From the NCBI RefSeq assembly GCF_030505195.1, contig NZ_CP129672.1:4374501-4438500 (forward strand): 64,000 nucleotides of DNA, written 5' to 3'. The notes beneath the pieces are model-generated. The model did no database searches. It saw only the letters and a program-made list of their open reading frames with translations, and was not told the origin of the DNA. Numbering within the stretch: the first letter of the stretch is position 1; each line of letters opens with the position of its first letter. This document shows, piece by piece, positions 55,306 through 64,000 of the stretch. This DNA comes from Comamonas testosteroni. GTDB lineage: Bacteria; Pseudomonadota; Gammaproteobacteria; Burkholderiales; Burkholderiaceae_C. The position numbers were made by a program, and so were the translations under genes.

Positions 55306-56616
55306 TCAACGCTGAGCGATAGGCTTGACGTCGCGCGACACGGAGCCGGTGAACAGCTGGCGGGGACGACCGATCTTGTACTCGGGGTCGGCCATTTGTT
55401 CGTTGAGCTGAGCGATCCAGCCCACGGTGCGGGCCAGAGCGAAGATGCCGGTGAACAGGTTGACGGGGATGCCGATGGCGCGCTGCACGATGCCGGAGTA
55501 GAAGTCCACGTTGGGGTAGAGCTTGCGCTGGACGAAGTAGTCGTCTTCCAGGGCAATCTTTTCCAGCTTCTTGGCCAGGGCGAACAGGGGATCGTTTTCC
55601 AGGCCCAGTTCGGCCAGGATTTCGTTGCAGGTTTCCTGCATCAGCTTTGCGCGGGGGTCGTAGTTCTTGTAGACGCGGTGGCCAAAGCCCATCAGCTTCA
55701 CGCCGCTGGTCTTGTCCTTGACCTGTTCCATGAACTCGCCGACCTTCTCGATGCCGCCGTTGGCCTGGATGCCTTCCAGCATGTTCAGGCAGGCTTCGTT
55801 GGCGCCGCCGTGGGCAGGGCCCCACAGGCAGGCCACGCCAGCGGAGATGGCGGCAAAGGGGTTGGTGCCGGACGAGCCGCACAGACGCACGGTGGAGGTC
55901 GAGGCATTTTGCTCGTGGTCTGCGTGCAGGATGAAGATGCGGTCCAGAGCGCGTTCAACCACGGGGTTGACCTTGTACTCTTCGCAGGGGTTGCCGAACA
56001 TCATGCGCATGAAGTTGCCGGCATACGACAGGTCGTTCTTGGGGTACATGTAGGGCTGGCCCATACCGTACTTGTATGCCATGGCAACCAGAGTGGGCAT
56101 CTTGGCGATCAGGCGGATCGCTGCAATGTTGCGGTGCTCTGGGTTGGTGATGTCGGTGCTGTCGTGGTAGAAGGCCGACATGCCGCCCACCAGACCGGTC
56201 AGCACGGCCATGGGGTGAGCATCACGACGGAAGCCGCGCAGGAAGAACTGCATCTGCTCGTTGACCATGGTGTGCTTGGTCACCAGCTCTTCGAAGTTGG
56301 CCTTTTCCTTCTCGTTGGGCAGCTCCCCGTACAGCAGCAGGTAGCAGGTTTCCAGGAAGTTGCAGTTCTTGGCCAGTTGTTCGATGGGGTAGCCGCGGTA
56401 CAGCAGCTCGCCCTTGTCGCCATCGATGTAGGTGATGGCGGATTGGCAGGCGGCGGTAGAGAGGAAGCCCGGGTCATACGTGAACATGCCAGTCTGGGCG
56501 TAGAGCTTGCGGATGTCGATCACATCCGGGCCGATATTGCCCTGGTACACCGGCATTTCCACACTGGGAGCGCCATTGCTGAAAGACAGCGTTGCTTTGT
56601 TGTCAGCGAGTTTCAT
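55306..56616 (-). CDS. gltA: Citrate synthase
   Basis: A 436-residue type II (hexameric, Gram-negative) citrate synthase that condenses oxaloacetate with acetyl-CoA. Catalytic histidines lie in [12 protein letters not shown] and [10 protein letters not shown], and the Asp is in the C-terminal [14 protein letters not shown] region. The ATG at 56616 has AAGGAAG upstream; a TTG two codons earlier is less likely. It is the last gene of the sdhCDAB-sdhE-gltA run and is 30 bases past sdhE. Confidence 0.96.
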   Translation of the reverse strand: MKLADNKATLSFSNGAPSVEMPVYQGNIGPDVIDIRKLYAQTGMFTYDPGFLSTAACQSAITYIDGDKGELLYRGYPIEQLAKNCNFLETCYLLLYGELPNEKEKANFEELVTKHTMVNEQMQFFLRGFRRDAHPMAVLTGLVGGMSAFYHDSTDITNPEHRNIAAIRLIAKMPTLVAMAYKYGMGQPYMYPKNDLSYAGNFMRMMFGNPCEEYKVNPVVERALDRIFILHADHEQNASTSTVRLCGSSGTNPFAAISAGVACLWGPAHGGANEACLNMLEGIQANGGIEKVGEFMEQVKDKTSGVKLMGFGHRVYKNYDPRAKLMQETCNEILAELGLENDPLFALAKKLEKIALEDDYFVQRKLYPNVDFYSGIVQRAIGIPVNLFTGIFALARTVGWIAQLNEQMADPEYKIGRPRQLFTGSVSRDVKPIAQR

Positions 56617-56646
56617 TTCCAAACTTCCTTCTCTAGTTTGCCTAGC

Positions 56647-56940
56647 CTACTGGGGACAGCTACCGGGCTGGCGCTTGCGCACCATCTCCAGCACTTCCCT
56701 GACTTCTTGGGTATCGAGTTGTCCTTCAGGTTCCTTGCGACGCAAGAAAAGATCCATCAGGTCGTTGTCTGCCAGATCCATCAAGGCAGACAGGCCAGTC
56801 GCGTGTCTCCGCGTGAGCTGGCTTCCGTAGGTGGCGAAGAACTGCTCGATGAACAGATCGTTCTCAACCAGGCCACGGCGGCTGCGCCACCTCAGCAGGT
56901 CGCGCTCACGTTCGTCGAGCAGAGTATTCGTCATCAGCAT
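56647..56940 (-). CDS. sdhE: FAD assembly factor SdhE (succinate dehydrogenase)
   Basis: A 97-residue helical protein that promotes covalent attachment of FAD to SdhA. The RG..E signature appears in RRGLVENDLF, and the rest matches the short SdhE/YgfY family. The ATG at 56940 overlaps the sdhB stop (TGATG), which suggests coupled translation; an ATG at 56934 would give 95 residues. Being located between sdhB and gltA it is made together with its target. Confidence 0.88.
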   Translation of the reverse strand: MLMTNTLLDERERDLLRWRSRRGLVENDLFIEQFFATYGSQLTRRHATGLSALMDLADNDLMDLFLRRKEPEGQLDTQEVREVLEMVRKRQPGSCPQ

Positions 56941-57644
56941 CAGACGGTTCGACGAACCATCAGCTCCTTGATCTTGCCAATGGCTGCGGTGGGGTTCAGG
57001 TGCTTGGGGCACACGTCCACGCAGTTCATGATGGTGTGGCAGCGGAAGAGGCGGTAAGGATCTTCCAGATTGTCAAGGCGCTCGCCCGTGGCTGTGTCGC
57101 GGCTGTCCGCGATGAAGCGGTAAGCCTGCAGCAGACCGGCCGGGCCCACGAACTTGTCGGGGTTCCACCAGAACGAGGGGCAGCTGGTGGAGCAGCTGGC
57201 GCACAGAATGCACTCGTACAGGCCGTTGAGCTCTTCGCGCTCTTCGGGCGACTGCAGGCGCTCCTTGCTGGGCGAGGCGTAGACATCGCTTTGCAGGTAG
57301 GGCTTGATCGAGTGGTACTGCTTGAAGAACTGGGTCATGTCCACGATCAGATCGCGGATGACGGGCAGGCCGGGCAGGGGCTTGAGAACGATGTCGCCCT
57401 TGAGGGTGTTCATGTTCGTCAGGCAGGCCAGACCGTTCTTGCCGTTGATGTTCATGGCGTCGGAGCCGCACACGCCTTCACGGCAGGAGCGACGGAAGGC
57501 GATGGAGGGGTCCATGGCCTTGAGCTTGACCAGGGCGTCCAGCAGCATGCGCTCGTGACCGTCCAGCTCCACTTGCACGGTTTGCATGTAGGGCTTGGCG
57601 TCTTTGTCCGGATCGTAGCGGTAGATTTTGAATGTGCGCTTCAT
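56940..57644 (-). CDS. sdhB: Succinate dehydrogenase iron-sulfur subunit
   Basis: A 234-residue protein holding three clusters: CREGVCGSDAMNINGKNGLAC for the [2Fe-2S], CILCASCSTSC for one four-iron-site region and CHTIMNCVDVCP for the remaining cysteines of the [4Fe-4S] and [3Fe-4S]. It passes electrons from SdhA to the membrane anchors and quinone. It lies 27 bases after sdhA. Confidence 0.96.
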   Translation of the reverse strand: MKRTFKIYRYDPDKDAKPYMQTVQVELDGHERMLLDALVKLKAMDPSIAFRRSCREGVCGSDAMNINGKNGLACLTNMNTLKGDIVLKPLPGLPVIRDLIVDMTQFFKQYHSIKPYLQSDVYASPSKERLQSPEEREELNGLYECILCASCSTSCPSFWWNPDKFVGPAGLLQAYRFIADSRDTATGERLDNLEDPYRLFRCHTIMNCVDVCPKHLNPTAAIGKIKELMVRRTV

Positions 57645-57671
57645 TTTGATCTTCTCTCGTGGGCTGCTGAA

Positions 57672-59477
57672 TTAGAACGTGCGGACCTTGGGAGGAACGC
57701 TGGCAACGGTCAGGGGCTTGAGGTTCACAGGCTTGTAGGACAGGCTGTTGGTGGCGCTGTCCCACAGGGTGTGCTTGAGCCATTCCTTGTCGTTGCGGCC
57801 CAGCGGGAATTCGGCGTGGTCGGCAGGGTGCTCGTAGTCGTACACGGTGTGTGCGCCACGGCATTCCTTGCGGGCTGCGGCCGAGGTCATGGTGGCTTGC
57901 GCCACTTCGATCAGGTTGTCCACTTCCAGGGCTTCCATGCGGGCGGTGTTCCACACCATGGACTTGTCCTTCAGGGTCACGGAGCCGACCTTGTCGCGGA
58001 TCGCGTTGATCTTCTCCACGCCTTCGTCCATGCTCTTTTGCGTGCGGAACACGCCAGCGTGGGTCTGCATGGATTGGCGGATCTCGCCGGCGACGTCCTG
58101 GGCGTAGGTGCCGTCCTTGGAGTCCTGCAGCTGGTTGAGGCGCGCCAGGGTGCGCTCGGCGCCGTCGGCGGGCACTTCGTGGTGAGCGCCGAAGCCGTTG
58201 ACGAATTCCACGATGTGCTTGCCGGCAGACTTGCCGAAGACCAGCAGATCCAGCAGCGAGTTGGTGCCCAGGCGGTTGGCGCCGTGCACGGACACGCACG
58301 AGCATTCGCCCACGGCGTAGAGGCCGCCCACCACGTTGTTCTGCTGACCGTCCCAGACCACGACCTGACCGTTGATGTTGGTCGGGATGCCGCCCATCTG
58401 GTAGTGGATGGTGGGAACCACGGGGATGGGTTCCTTGGTGATGTCCACGTTGGCGAAGTTGTGGCCGATTTCTTCCACGGAAGGCAGACGCTTGCGGATG
58501 GTTTCGGCACCCAGATGGTCCAGCTTCATCAGGATGTAGTCCTTGTTCGGACCGCAGCCGCGACCTTCCTTGATTTCCTGGTCCATCGAACGCGACACGA
58601 AGTCACGTGGTGCCAGATCCTTCAGCGTGGGAGCGTAACGCTCCATGAAGCGCTCGCCTTCGCTGTTGAGCAAAATGGCGCCTTCACCGCGGCAGCCTTC
58701 GGTCAGCAGCACGCCGGCACCGGCCACGCCGGTGGGGTGGAACTGCCAGAACTCCATGTCCTGCAGAGGAATGCCGGCGCGAGCAGCCATGCCCAGGCCG
58801 TCACCGGTGTTGATGAAGGCGTTGGTCGACGCCTGGAAGATACGGCCGGCACCGCCGGTAGCCAGCAGCACGGCCTTGGCGTGCAGCTCGTACAGATCGC
58901 CGGTTTCCAGCTCCAGTGCGGTCACGCCGACCACATCGCCCTGGGTGTTGCGGATCAGGTCCAGCGCCATCCACTCCACGAAGAAGTTGGTCTTGGATTT
59001 GACGTTCTGCTGGTACAGCGTGTGCAGCATGGCGTGACCGGTACGGTCGGCCGCTGCGCAGGCGCGTTGCACGGGCTTTTCGCCGTAGTTGGCGGTGTGG
59101 CCGCCGAAGGGACGCTGGTAGATGGTGCCGTCGGCATTGCGGTCGAAAGGCATGCCGAAGTGCTCGAGCTCGATCACGACGTTCGGCGCTTCACGGCACA
59201 TGAACTCGATGGCGTCCTGGTCGCCCAGCCAGTCGGAGCCCTTGATGGTGTCGTAGAAGTGATAGTGCCAGTTGTCTTCGCTCATGTTGCCCAGCGAAGC
59301 GGACACGCCGCCCTGGGCGGCCACAGTGTGCGAGCGAGTGGGGAAAACCTTGGACAGCGAGGCGACGGACAGACCGGCGCGCGACAGTTCCAGCGCAGCG
59401 CGCAGGCCGGAGCCGCCGGCACCGACGATCACGACGTCAAACTTGCGCTTGGTGATATTTGCTTTGGAGTAGCTCAT
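57672..59477 (-). CDS. sdhA: Succinate dehydrogenase flavoprotein subunit
   Basis: A 601-residue flavoprotein that oxidises succinate to fumarate. The FAD motif GAGGSGLRAALELSRAG is near the N-terminus, the His of SHTVAAQGG is the covalent FAD ligand, and HPTGVAGAGVLLTEGCRGEG plus SRSMDQEI hold the active site. Peripheral, facing the cytoplasm. It follows sdhD by 33 bases. Confidence 0.97.
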   Translation of the reverse strand: MSYSKANITKRKFDVVIVGAGGSGLRAALELSRAGLSVASLSKVFPTRSHTVAAQGGVSASLGNMSEDNWHYHFYDTIKGSDWLGDQDAIEFMCREAPNVVIELEHFGMPFDRNADGTIYQRPFGGHTANYGEKPVQRACAAADRTGHAMLHTLYQQNVKSKTNFFVEWMALDLIRNTQGDVVGVTALELETGDLYELHAKAVLLATGGAGRIFQASTNAFINTGDGLGMAARAGIPLQDMEFWQFHPTGVAGAGVLLTEGCRGEGAILLNSEGERFMERYAPTLKDLAPRDFVSRSMDQEIKEGRGCGPNKDYILMKLDHLGAETIRKRLPSVEEIGHNFANVDITKEPIPVVPTIHYQMGGIPTNINGQVVVWDGQQNNVVGGLYAVGECSCVSVHGANRLGTNSLLDLLVFGKSAGKHIVEFVNGFGAHHEVPADGAERTLARLNQLQDSKDGTYAQDVAGEIRQSMQTHAGVFRTQKSMDEGVEKINAIRDKVGSVTLKDKSMVWNTARMEALEVDNLIEVAQATMTSAAARKECRGAHTVYDYEHPADHAEFPLGRNDKEWLKHTLWDSATNSLSYKPVNLKPLTVASVPPKVRTF

Positions 59478-59510
59478 TCTTAACCTTCAATCGTGGAGAC
59501 TGTGTCTCAA

Positions 59511-59876
59511 TCAGAGACGCCACAGAACCTGGATGCCCCAGCCGATGCAGCCGACCAGCCAGACAATGGTGACCACTTGCAGTGCAAGGCGCAGGCCCAC
59601 AGGCTTGACGTAGTCCATCCAGATGTCACGCACGCCGATCCAGGCATGCCAGCCCAGAGCCACGAAGAGGGCCAGGGTCAGAAACTTCATCCACTGGGGA
59701 GCAAAAATGCCGGCCCACTGCTCGTAGCCCACAGGGCCGCCGACCGTCAGAAAGCGCACCAGCAGCACAACGGTGTACAGAGCCATCAGGACGGCAGTAG
59801 AGCGTTGGGCCAGAAAGTCGCGGGTGCCATAGTGCGCACCGACAACAGTACGCTTGGAGCCGTAATTCACGGACAT
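59511..59876 (-). CDS. sdhD: Succinate dehydrogenase membrane anchor subunit
   Basis: A 121-residue three-helix protein that anchors SdhAB in the inner membrane. Helices are visible at about 28-44, 63-80 and 95-117. GTRDFLAQRSTAVLMALY opens the first helix, and FVALGWHAWIGVRDIWMDYV holds the haem-region His. Short and less conserved than SdhC, so called mainly by position and helix pattern. Confidence 0.88.
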   Translation of the reverse strand: MSVNYGSKRTVVGAHYGTRDFLAQRSTAVLMALYTVVLLVRFLTVGGPVGYEQWAGIFAPQWMKFLTLALFVALGWHAWIGVRDIWMDYVKPVGLRLALQVVTIVWLVGCIGWGIQVLWRL

Positions 59877-59917
59877 GGTTGTTTCCTTATCGTGAGGTGT
59901 TATTGACTGGACGCTGA

Positions 59918-60343
59918 TCAGTACAGGCCGAACAGCTTGGCGCCAAGCACCACGGTCAGGGCAACGCTGATGCACAGCACGACTGCGGCGGTGGACTTGC
60001 CGGTCTGCTTGTTCACGGCATGGTGGTTCACGTCCATCACCAGATGGCGGACACCTGCGCAGAAGTGGTGCAGATAGGCCCAGATCAGTGCCAGGCAGAC
60101 GAGCTTGGCAAACCAGCCAAAGGGACCTGCGAATACCGACGTGAAGGAATCAAACGAAATTTCCGACGAGATCGAGTTGTCGAACATCCAGATGATGAAC
60201 GGCAGCAGGATCGCCATCAGCAGGCCGCTGACGCGGTGCAGGATGGACACGATGCCTGCCAGGGGCAGACGATAGGTCGGTAGGTCCGAGAAGAAGTTGA
60301 TATTGCGGAACTCTGGCCGCTGTTTTGCTTTTTGCTCTGTCAT
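59918..60343 (-). CDS. sdhC: Succinate dehydrogenase cytochrome b556 subunit
   Basis: A 141-residue three-helix protein. The start RPEFRNINFFSDLPTYRLP is typical, SILHRVSGLLMAILLPF is the conserved quinone-side helix, and HHFCAGVRHLVMDVNH carries the haem ligand. First structural gene of sdhCDAB-sdhE-gltA. The ATG at 60343 lies 146 bases after the GntR-type gene on the same strand. Confidence 0.94.
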   Translation of the reverse strand: MTEQKAKQRPEFRNINFFSDLPTYRLPLAGIVSILHRVSGLLMAILLPFIIWMFDNSISSEISFDSFTSVFAGPFGWFAKLVCLALIWAYLHHFCAGVRHLVMDVNHHAVNKQTGKSTAAVVLCISVALTVVLGAKLFGLY

Positions 60344-60489
60344 GGCAGGGTACTTTCGTGGATGTAACTGCGTTGTAATCGCTAGTGCGAAGCGACACAA
60401 AATTCTATTGCAATGCAGCAGAATCCGTTAGCCGAATTTGCATAGCAGATGATTGGGCTCTGTTGCAATCAACGCTTTTACGGGGGGAT

Positions 60490-61281
60490 TCAGTTCAAAG
60501 CATTGCGGTAATGATGGGTGTCGGTGCGGTACAGGCCGCGCCGTAACTCCATGGGAACATCGTTGTAGGTGTAAGCAGTTCGCTCCACGCTGAGCAGCGG
60601 CGTGGTGCTGGGGATGTTCAGCAGCTGGGCTTGCTCGGCATCGGGCAGAACGGCGCGAATTTTCTCGTCGGCCCGCACCATGCGCACGCCATAGACCAGC
60701 TCGAACATGGCGTAGGTGGGGCCCTGGTAGCTGGACATCTGCTCGGCCGTCAGCCCCTTGAAGGCGTTGCCAGGCAGCCAGATGTCCTCCAAAATGGTCG
60801 GGATTGCGGCAAAGGACAGGGTGCGGCGCACATGCATCACGGCGTCGCCGGTGCGCAGGGCCAGGGCGCGGGCCACTTCGGCGGGCGCGCGCAGGCGGCG
60901 GCACTCGAGGATGTGGCGCTCTGCGCGGCCTTCGCCCTGCAGGTCGCCGGCATCGGGGCGCAGATTCAGGAAGCGGTACTGCACCTGCTGGGCGGCGTGA
61001 GTGGCCACAAACGTGCCCTTGCCCTGACGGCGCATGACCAGATTTTCGGCGGCCAGTTCATCGATTGCCTTGCGCACCGTGCCCTGGCTGACCTTGAAGC
61101 GGGCTGCCAGCTCCATTTCACTGGGGATCAGTTCTCCGGGGCGCCATTCGCCAGCTTCCAGGCTTTGCAGGATCAGGCCCTTGATCTGCTGGTACAGAGG
61201 GCTGAAGGCTGGGGTGGAGACGCCGGCACCACCGCTATGGCTGGCGTTGTTGTCCGGGGCTGTGTTTTGGGGGCTGGGCAT
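60490..61281 (-). CDS. GntR/HutC-family (UTRA) regulator, probably of TCA genes
   Basis: A 263-residue winged-helix regulator. The HTH (MELAARFKVSQGTVRKAIDE, then LVMRRQGKGTFVA) is at about residues 55-98, and the UTRA effector domain follows (ILEDIWLPGNAFKGL). It lies between the sdh operon and the divergent mdh gene, an arrangement common in Burkholderiales, with a palindromic site in its own promoter region. Effector unknown; a TCA intermediate is inferred. The ATG at 61281 was chosen; an upstream in-frame TTG at 61320 is possible. Confidence 0.85.
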   Translation of the reverse strand: MPSPQNTAPDNNASHSGGAGVSTPAFSPLYQQIKGLILQSLEAGEWRPGELIPSEMELAARFKVSQGTVRKAIDELAAENLVMRRQGKGTFVATHAAQQVQYRFLNLRPDAGDLQGEGRAERHILECRRLRAPAEVARALALRTGDAVMHVRRTLSFAAIPTILEDIWLPGNAFKGLTAEQMSSYQGPTYAMFELVYGVRMVRADEKIRAVLPDAEQAQLLNIPSTTPLLSVERTAYTYNDVPMELRRGLYRTDTHHYRNALN

Positions 61282-61363
61282 AGTTGGTTTTGAAGGTATC
61301 GCCTCCGCGATGCGATGCACAAAAAACAGTCGATTTGACTATGGTCGCTAAGTGAAGATCATA

Positions 61364-61383
61364 TCTTATATAAGACATAAGAC
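61364..61383. promoter_or_regulatory. Probable GntR/UTRA operator in the gntR-mdh region
   Basis: TCTTATATAAGA (61364-61375) is a perfect 12-bp palindrome, followed directly by CATAAGAC, so the half-site TAAGA appears twice. It lies midway between the divergent start codons. Confidence 0.68.
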
Positions 61384-61511
61384 AAATTGACCGGGCTTTG
61401 ATTTCAGCAGTACACTTGCCGCATGTTTGCGGAGCTTGCGCTACTGGTGGTTACGCTGGTGCAACTTGGCGCCCATAACATCTCACTTTTTTCCAATCTT
61501 GGAGTTTCACC

Positions 61512-62501
61512 ATGAGCAAGAAGCCCGTCCGTGTCGCCGTTACCGGCGCAGCTGGCCAAATCGGTTACGCCCTGTTGTTCCGCATCGCCTCCGGCGAAAT
61601 GCTGGGTAAAGATCAGCCCGTTATTCTGCAACTGCTGGAAATCCCCGACGAAAAGGCTCAAAACGCTCTGAAGGGCGTGATCATGGAGCTGGAAGACTGC
61701 GCCTTCCCCCTGCTGGCCGGCATCGAAGCCCACGCAGACCCCATGACCGCCTTCAAGGACACCGACTACGCTTTGCTGGTGGGCGCCCGTCCCCGTGGCC
61801 CCGGCATGGAACGTGCTGACCTGCTGGCTGCCAACGCCCAGATCTTCACCGCCCAGGGCAAGGCTCTGAACGCCGTGGCTTCACGCAATGTCAAGGTTCT
61901 GGTGGTAGGCAACCCCGCCAACACCAACGCCTACATCGCCATGAAGTCGGCTCCCGATCTGCCCGCCAAGAACTTCACCGCCATGCTGCGCCTGGACCAC
62001 AACCGCGCTGCTTCCCAGTTGGCTGCCAAGGGCGGCTTCAAGGTTGGCGACATCCGCAAGCTGACCGTGTGGGGCAACCACTCGCCCACCATGTACGCCG
62101 ACTACCGCTTCGCCACCGTGGACGGCAAGTCCGTGAAGGAAGCCATCAACGACCAGGAATGGAATGCCAACGTGTTCCTGCCCACCGTGGGCAAGCGCGG
62201 CGCCGCCATCATCGCTGCTCGCGGCCTGTCGTCGGCTGCTTCGGCTGCCAACGCTGCCATCGACCACATGCGTGACTGGGCCCTGGGCTCCAACGGCGAA
62301 TGGGTCACCATGGGCGTGCCTTCCAACGGCGAGTACGGCATTCCCGCCGGTATCGTGTTCGGTTTCCCCGTGACCACCACGGCTGACGGCGAATACAAGA
62401 TCGTCGAAGGTCTGGAAATCGATGCCTTCTCGCAAGAGTGCATCAACAAGACTCTGGCTGAGCTGCAAGGCGAGCAAGACGGCGTCAAGCACCTGCTGTA
62501 A
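61512..62501 (+). CDS. mdh: Malate dehydrogenase
   Basis: A 329-residue NAD-dependent malate dehydrogenase that converts malate to oxaloacetate. The nucleotide motif is [12 protein letters not shown] near residue 11, the substrate arginines are in the [13 protein letters not shown] loop, and the catalytic His is in [12 protein letters not shown]. Type: cytosolic-like MDH found in beta- and actinobacteria. TTGGAG precedes the ATG. The gene is followed by tam and the CitE-like gene with tight spacing. Confidence 0.96.
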   Translation: MSKKPVRVAVTGAAGQIGYALLFRIASGEMLGKDQPVILQLLEIPDEKAQNALKGVIMELEDCAFPLLAGIEAHADPMTAFKDTDYALLVGARPRGPGMERADLLAANAQIFTAQGKALNAVASRNVKVLVVGNPANTNAYIAMKSAPDLPAKNFTAMLRLDHNRAASQLAAKGGFKVGDIRKLTVWGNHSPTMYADYRFATVDGKSVKEAINDQEWNANVFLPTVGKRGAAIIAARGLSSAASAANAAIDHMRDWALGSNGEWVTMGVPSNGEYGIPAGIVFGFPVTTTADGEYKIVEGLEIDAFSQECINKTLAELQGEQDGVKHLL

Positions 62502-62515
62502 TCAGCGCAAAACCT

Positions 62516-63340
62516 ATGCAAGACTGGAACCCTGCGCTGTATCTGCGCTTTGCCAATGAGCGCACGCGCCCTGCGGCAGAACTGCTGGCAAGAGTACCTT
62601 CCAGCTTGCATTCACCCGCTCGCAGCCTCCGCATCGTGGATCTGGGCTGCGGGCCGGGCAACTCCACCGAACTTCTGGTGGAGCGTTTTCCCGGCGCCGA
62701 TGTGCTCGGCGTCGACAATTCCGAAGCCATGCTGGAGACTGCGCGAAAGCAGTTGCCACAGGCCAGGTTCGAGGCCGGTGATATTGCCTCCTGGGCACCT
62801 GCTGAAGGTGAGCCAGCACCTGATTTGATCTATGCGAATGCCTCCATCCAGTGGGTGGGCGAGCATGAGAGCCTGATTCCCCGTCTGTTTTCGCTGCTGG
62901 CACCCGGTGGCGTGCTGGCCATACAGATGCCTGACAACCGTCAGGAACCCTCGCACCGAAACATGCGCGAAGTCGCGCAGCTGCCCCGGTTTGCCGCGCA
63001 CATCGGGGATGCGAGCAAGGTGCGTACCGAGATTTTGCCCATAGGGGTCTATTACGACCTGCTGGCAGCGCCCCAGCCGGCGGCTCCCATGAATGAGGCC
63101 GCGAGCGTGGATGTGTGGCACACCATCTACCAGCACCCCATGGACTCGGCCGCAGCGATTGTGCAGTGGCTCAGCAGCACGGGCCTCAAGCCTTTCGTGG
63201 AAGGTTTGCCCCAGCAGCTGCAAGCCGAGTATCTGAGCGAGTATCAAAGCCGCATCGATGCGGCTTATCCGGAGCGAGCCGACGGCAGGCGTCTGCTGGC
63301 TTTCCCCCGACTTTTCATGGTGGCTCAGCGCAAGTCATGA
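62516..63340 (+). CDS. tam: Trans-aconitate 2-methyltransferase
   Basis: A 274-residue SAM-dependent methyltransferase. The SAM motif is VDLGCGPGNST near residue 42, followed by GVDNSEAMLETARKQLP and YANASIQWV, close to E. coli Tam. It methylates trans-aconitate, an inhibitor of aconitase formed from cis-aconitate, so its position next to mdh fits a TCA protective role. It begins 14 bases after mdh and overlaps the next gene by ATGA. Confidence 0.87.
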   Translation: MQDWNPALYLRFANERTRPAAELLARVPSSLHSPARSLRIVDLGCGPGNSTELLVERFPGADVLGVDNSEAMLETARKQLPQARFEAGDIASWAPAEGEPAPDLIYANASIQWVGEHESLIPRLFSLLAPGGVLAIQMPDNRQEPSHRNMREVAQLPRFAAHIGDASKVRTEILPIGVYYDLLAAPQPAAPMNEAASVDVWHTIYQHPMDSAAAIVQWLSSTGLKPFVEGLPQQLQAEYLSEYQSRIDAAYPERADGRRLLAFPRLFMVAQRKS

Positions 63341-64000
63341 CGAAAGAACTGGTTCACCCCGCCACCGTGCTGCTAGATGCCCAGGGTGGCGCTCAGCGTC
63401 TGCCCGTCTGCGATCACTACAGCGGCGTGGAAGCGCGCATGCGCAAAAGCCTGCAGTTGCAGGCCGAGATGATGCAGGAGTTCGGCACCTGCGTGTTCGA
63501 TGTGACGCTGGACTGCGAGGACGGAGCGCCTGTCGGCCAGGAGGCCGGGCATGCGCGTCTGGTCGTCGAGCTGGCGAACGGCGCTGCTCAAGGCGCGCGT
63601 GTGGCGGCCCGGGTGCATGCGGTGGAGCATGCACATTTCCAGGCAGACATGGACATCATTGCCGGCGGCGCTGCTGACAAGCTCTGCCACATCATGATTC
63701 CCAAGGTGGAGTCGGTCGATGACGTCATCAAGGCCGAAGCAGCCCTGCAACGCGCAACAGACAAGCGTGTGCCGCTGCATGTCTTGATTGAGTCTCCTGC
63801 TGCCGTGCAGCAGGCCTTCGACATCGCCGCACATCCGGCCGTGCAGAGCATCTCCTTCGGACTGATGGATTTTGTCTCGGCCCATGGCGGCGCCATCCCC
63901 GCGTCCGCCATGACGGCGCAGGGCCAGTTCGAGCATCCGCTGGTCGTTCGCGCCAAGCTGGAGATCGCGGCAGCCTGCCATGCCCACGGCAAGGTGCCTT
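63337..64000 (+). CDS. HpcH/HpaI aldolase / CitE-like lyase (3' partial)
   Basis: The ATG at 63337 overlaps the tam stop (ATGA) and the frame is open to the window end, giving 221 codons of an unfinished protein. Segments FDVTLDCEDGAP, MIPKVESVDDV and LIESPAAVQQAFDIAAH are those of CitE/malyl-CoA lyase-like TIM barrels that bind Mg and a CoA ester or keto acid. Such genes often follow mdh in this order of bacteria. The substrate cannot be told from the partial sequence. Confidence 0.85.
   Translation, partial: MTKELVHPATVLLDAQGGAQRLPVCDHYSGVEARMRKSLQLQAEMMQEFGTCVFDVTLDCEDGAPVGQEAGHARLVVELANGAAQGARVAARVHAVEHAHFQADMDIIAGGAADKLCHIMIPKVESVDDVIKAEAALQRATDKRVPLHVLIESPAAVQQAFDIAAHPAVQSISFGLMDFVSAHGGAIPASAMTAQGQFEHPLVVRAKLEIAAACHAHGKVP

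Noticed and set aside
57000..59483. 827-codon frame opposite sdhA and sdhB
   Set aside because: It is antisense to intact sdhAB; the product is a His/Val/Gly-rich sequence without motifs.

Overview
The window is chromosomal DNA from a GC-rich betaproteobacterium, most likely Comamonas (C. testosteroni group, Comamonadaceae). The basis is a MobA/MobR 3-hydroxybenzoate pair with MobA at 639 residues, a gluconate-fed Entner-Doudoroff cluster served by a TRAP transporter, a Bug-type tricarboxylate receptor, the sdhCDAB-sdhE-gltA / GntR / mdh arrangement typical of Burkholderiales, and short AGCAGCTAT-type intergenic repeats. No rRNA, tRNA, CRISPR array, insertion sequence or prophage was seen. 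Most of the window is ordinary core and catabolic chromosome.

Layout, 1-8.6 kb: the end of a branched-chain amino-acid-type binding protein, a nitronate monooxygenase, then cydDCAB-cydX (bd oxidase and its assembly exporter) behind a perfect FNR/ANR box. 8.6-16 kb: a minus-strand gluconate operon gntK-dctQMP-edd-eda, divergent from a LacI-type regulator with two identical-core operators between them. 16-20 kb: a GbsR/MarR-type regulator, an acyltransferase, an Rnk-like protein, and a PA0069-type radical SAM gene whose promoter carries a consensus LexA box. 20-27 kb: a Bug receptor, a LysR regulator and a phosphonate cluster phnDCE - iron alcohol dehydrogenase - phnX with no phnW. 27-30 kb: mobR/mobA. 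30-36 kb: small proteins, two GGDEF proteins (one with a degenerate GANEF motif) and the glutathione-dependent formaldehyde pair adhC-fghA.

36-46 kb is more mixed. It holds a PEBP protein followed by an AraC-type regulator whose 5' end is a 12-unit ATGGCA repeat, a membrane protein, a GlxA-type regulator, an aldo/keto reductase-LysR divergent pair, and a GntP permease followed by a broken glycerate kinase. 46-51 kb is one 1598-residue DUF4011-SF1 helicase-nuclease-DUF3320 protein, the best candidate for a defence gene. 51-55 kb has an outer-membrane-like protein, RhlE, a quinone reductase and a SnoaL-fold protein. 55-64 kb is the TCA block: gltA, sdhE, sdhB, sdhA, sdhD, sdhC and a GntR/UTRA regulator on the minus strand, divergent from mdh-tam-CitE-like lyase on the plus strand.

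The main second-look items are the SOS-box radical SAM gene, the phnW-less phosphonate cluster that could serve 2-hydroxyethylphosphonate, the hexanucleotide-repeat start of the AraC regulator, the four-lesion glycerate kinase, and the solitary helicase-nuclease. All functional statements come from reading motifs and context. No database search was run.
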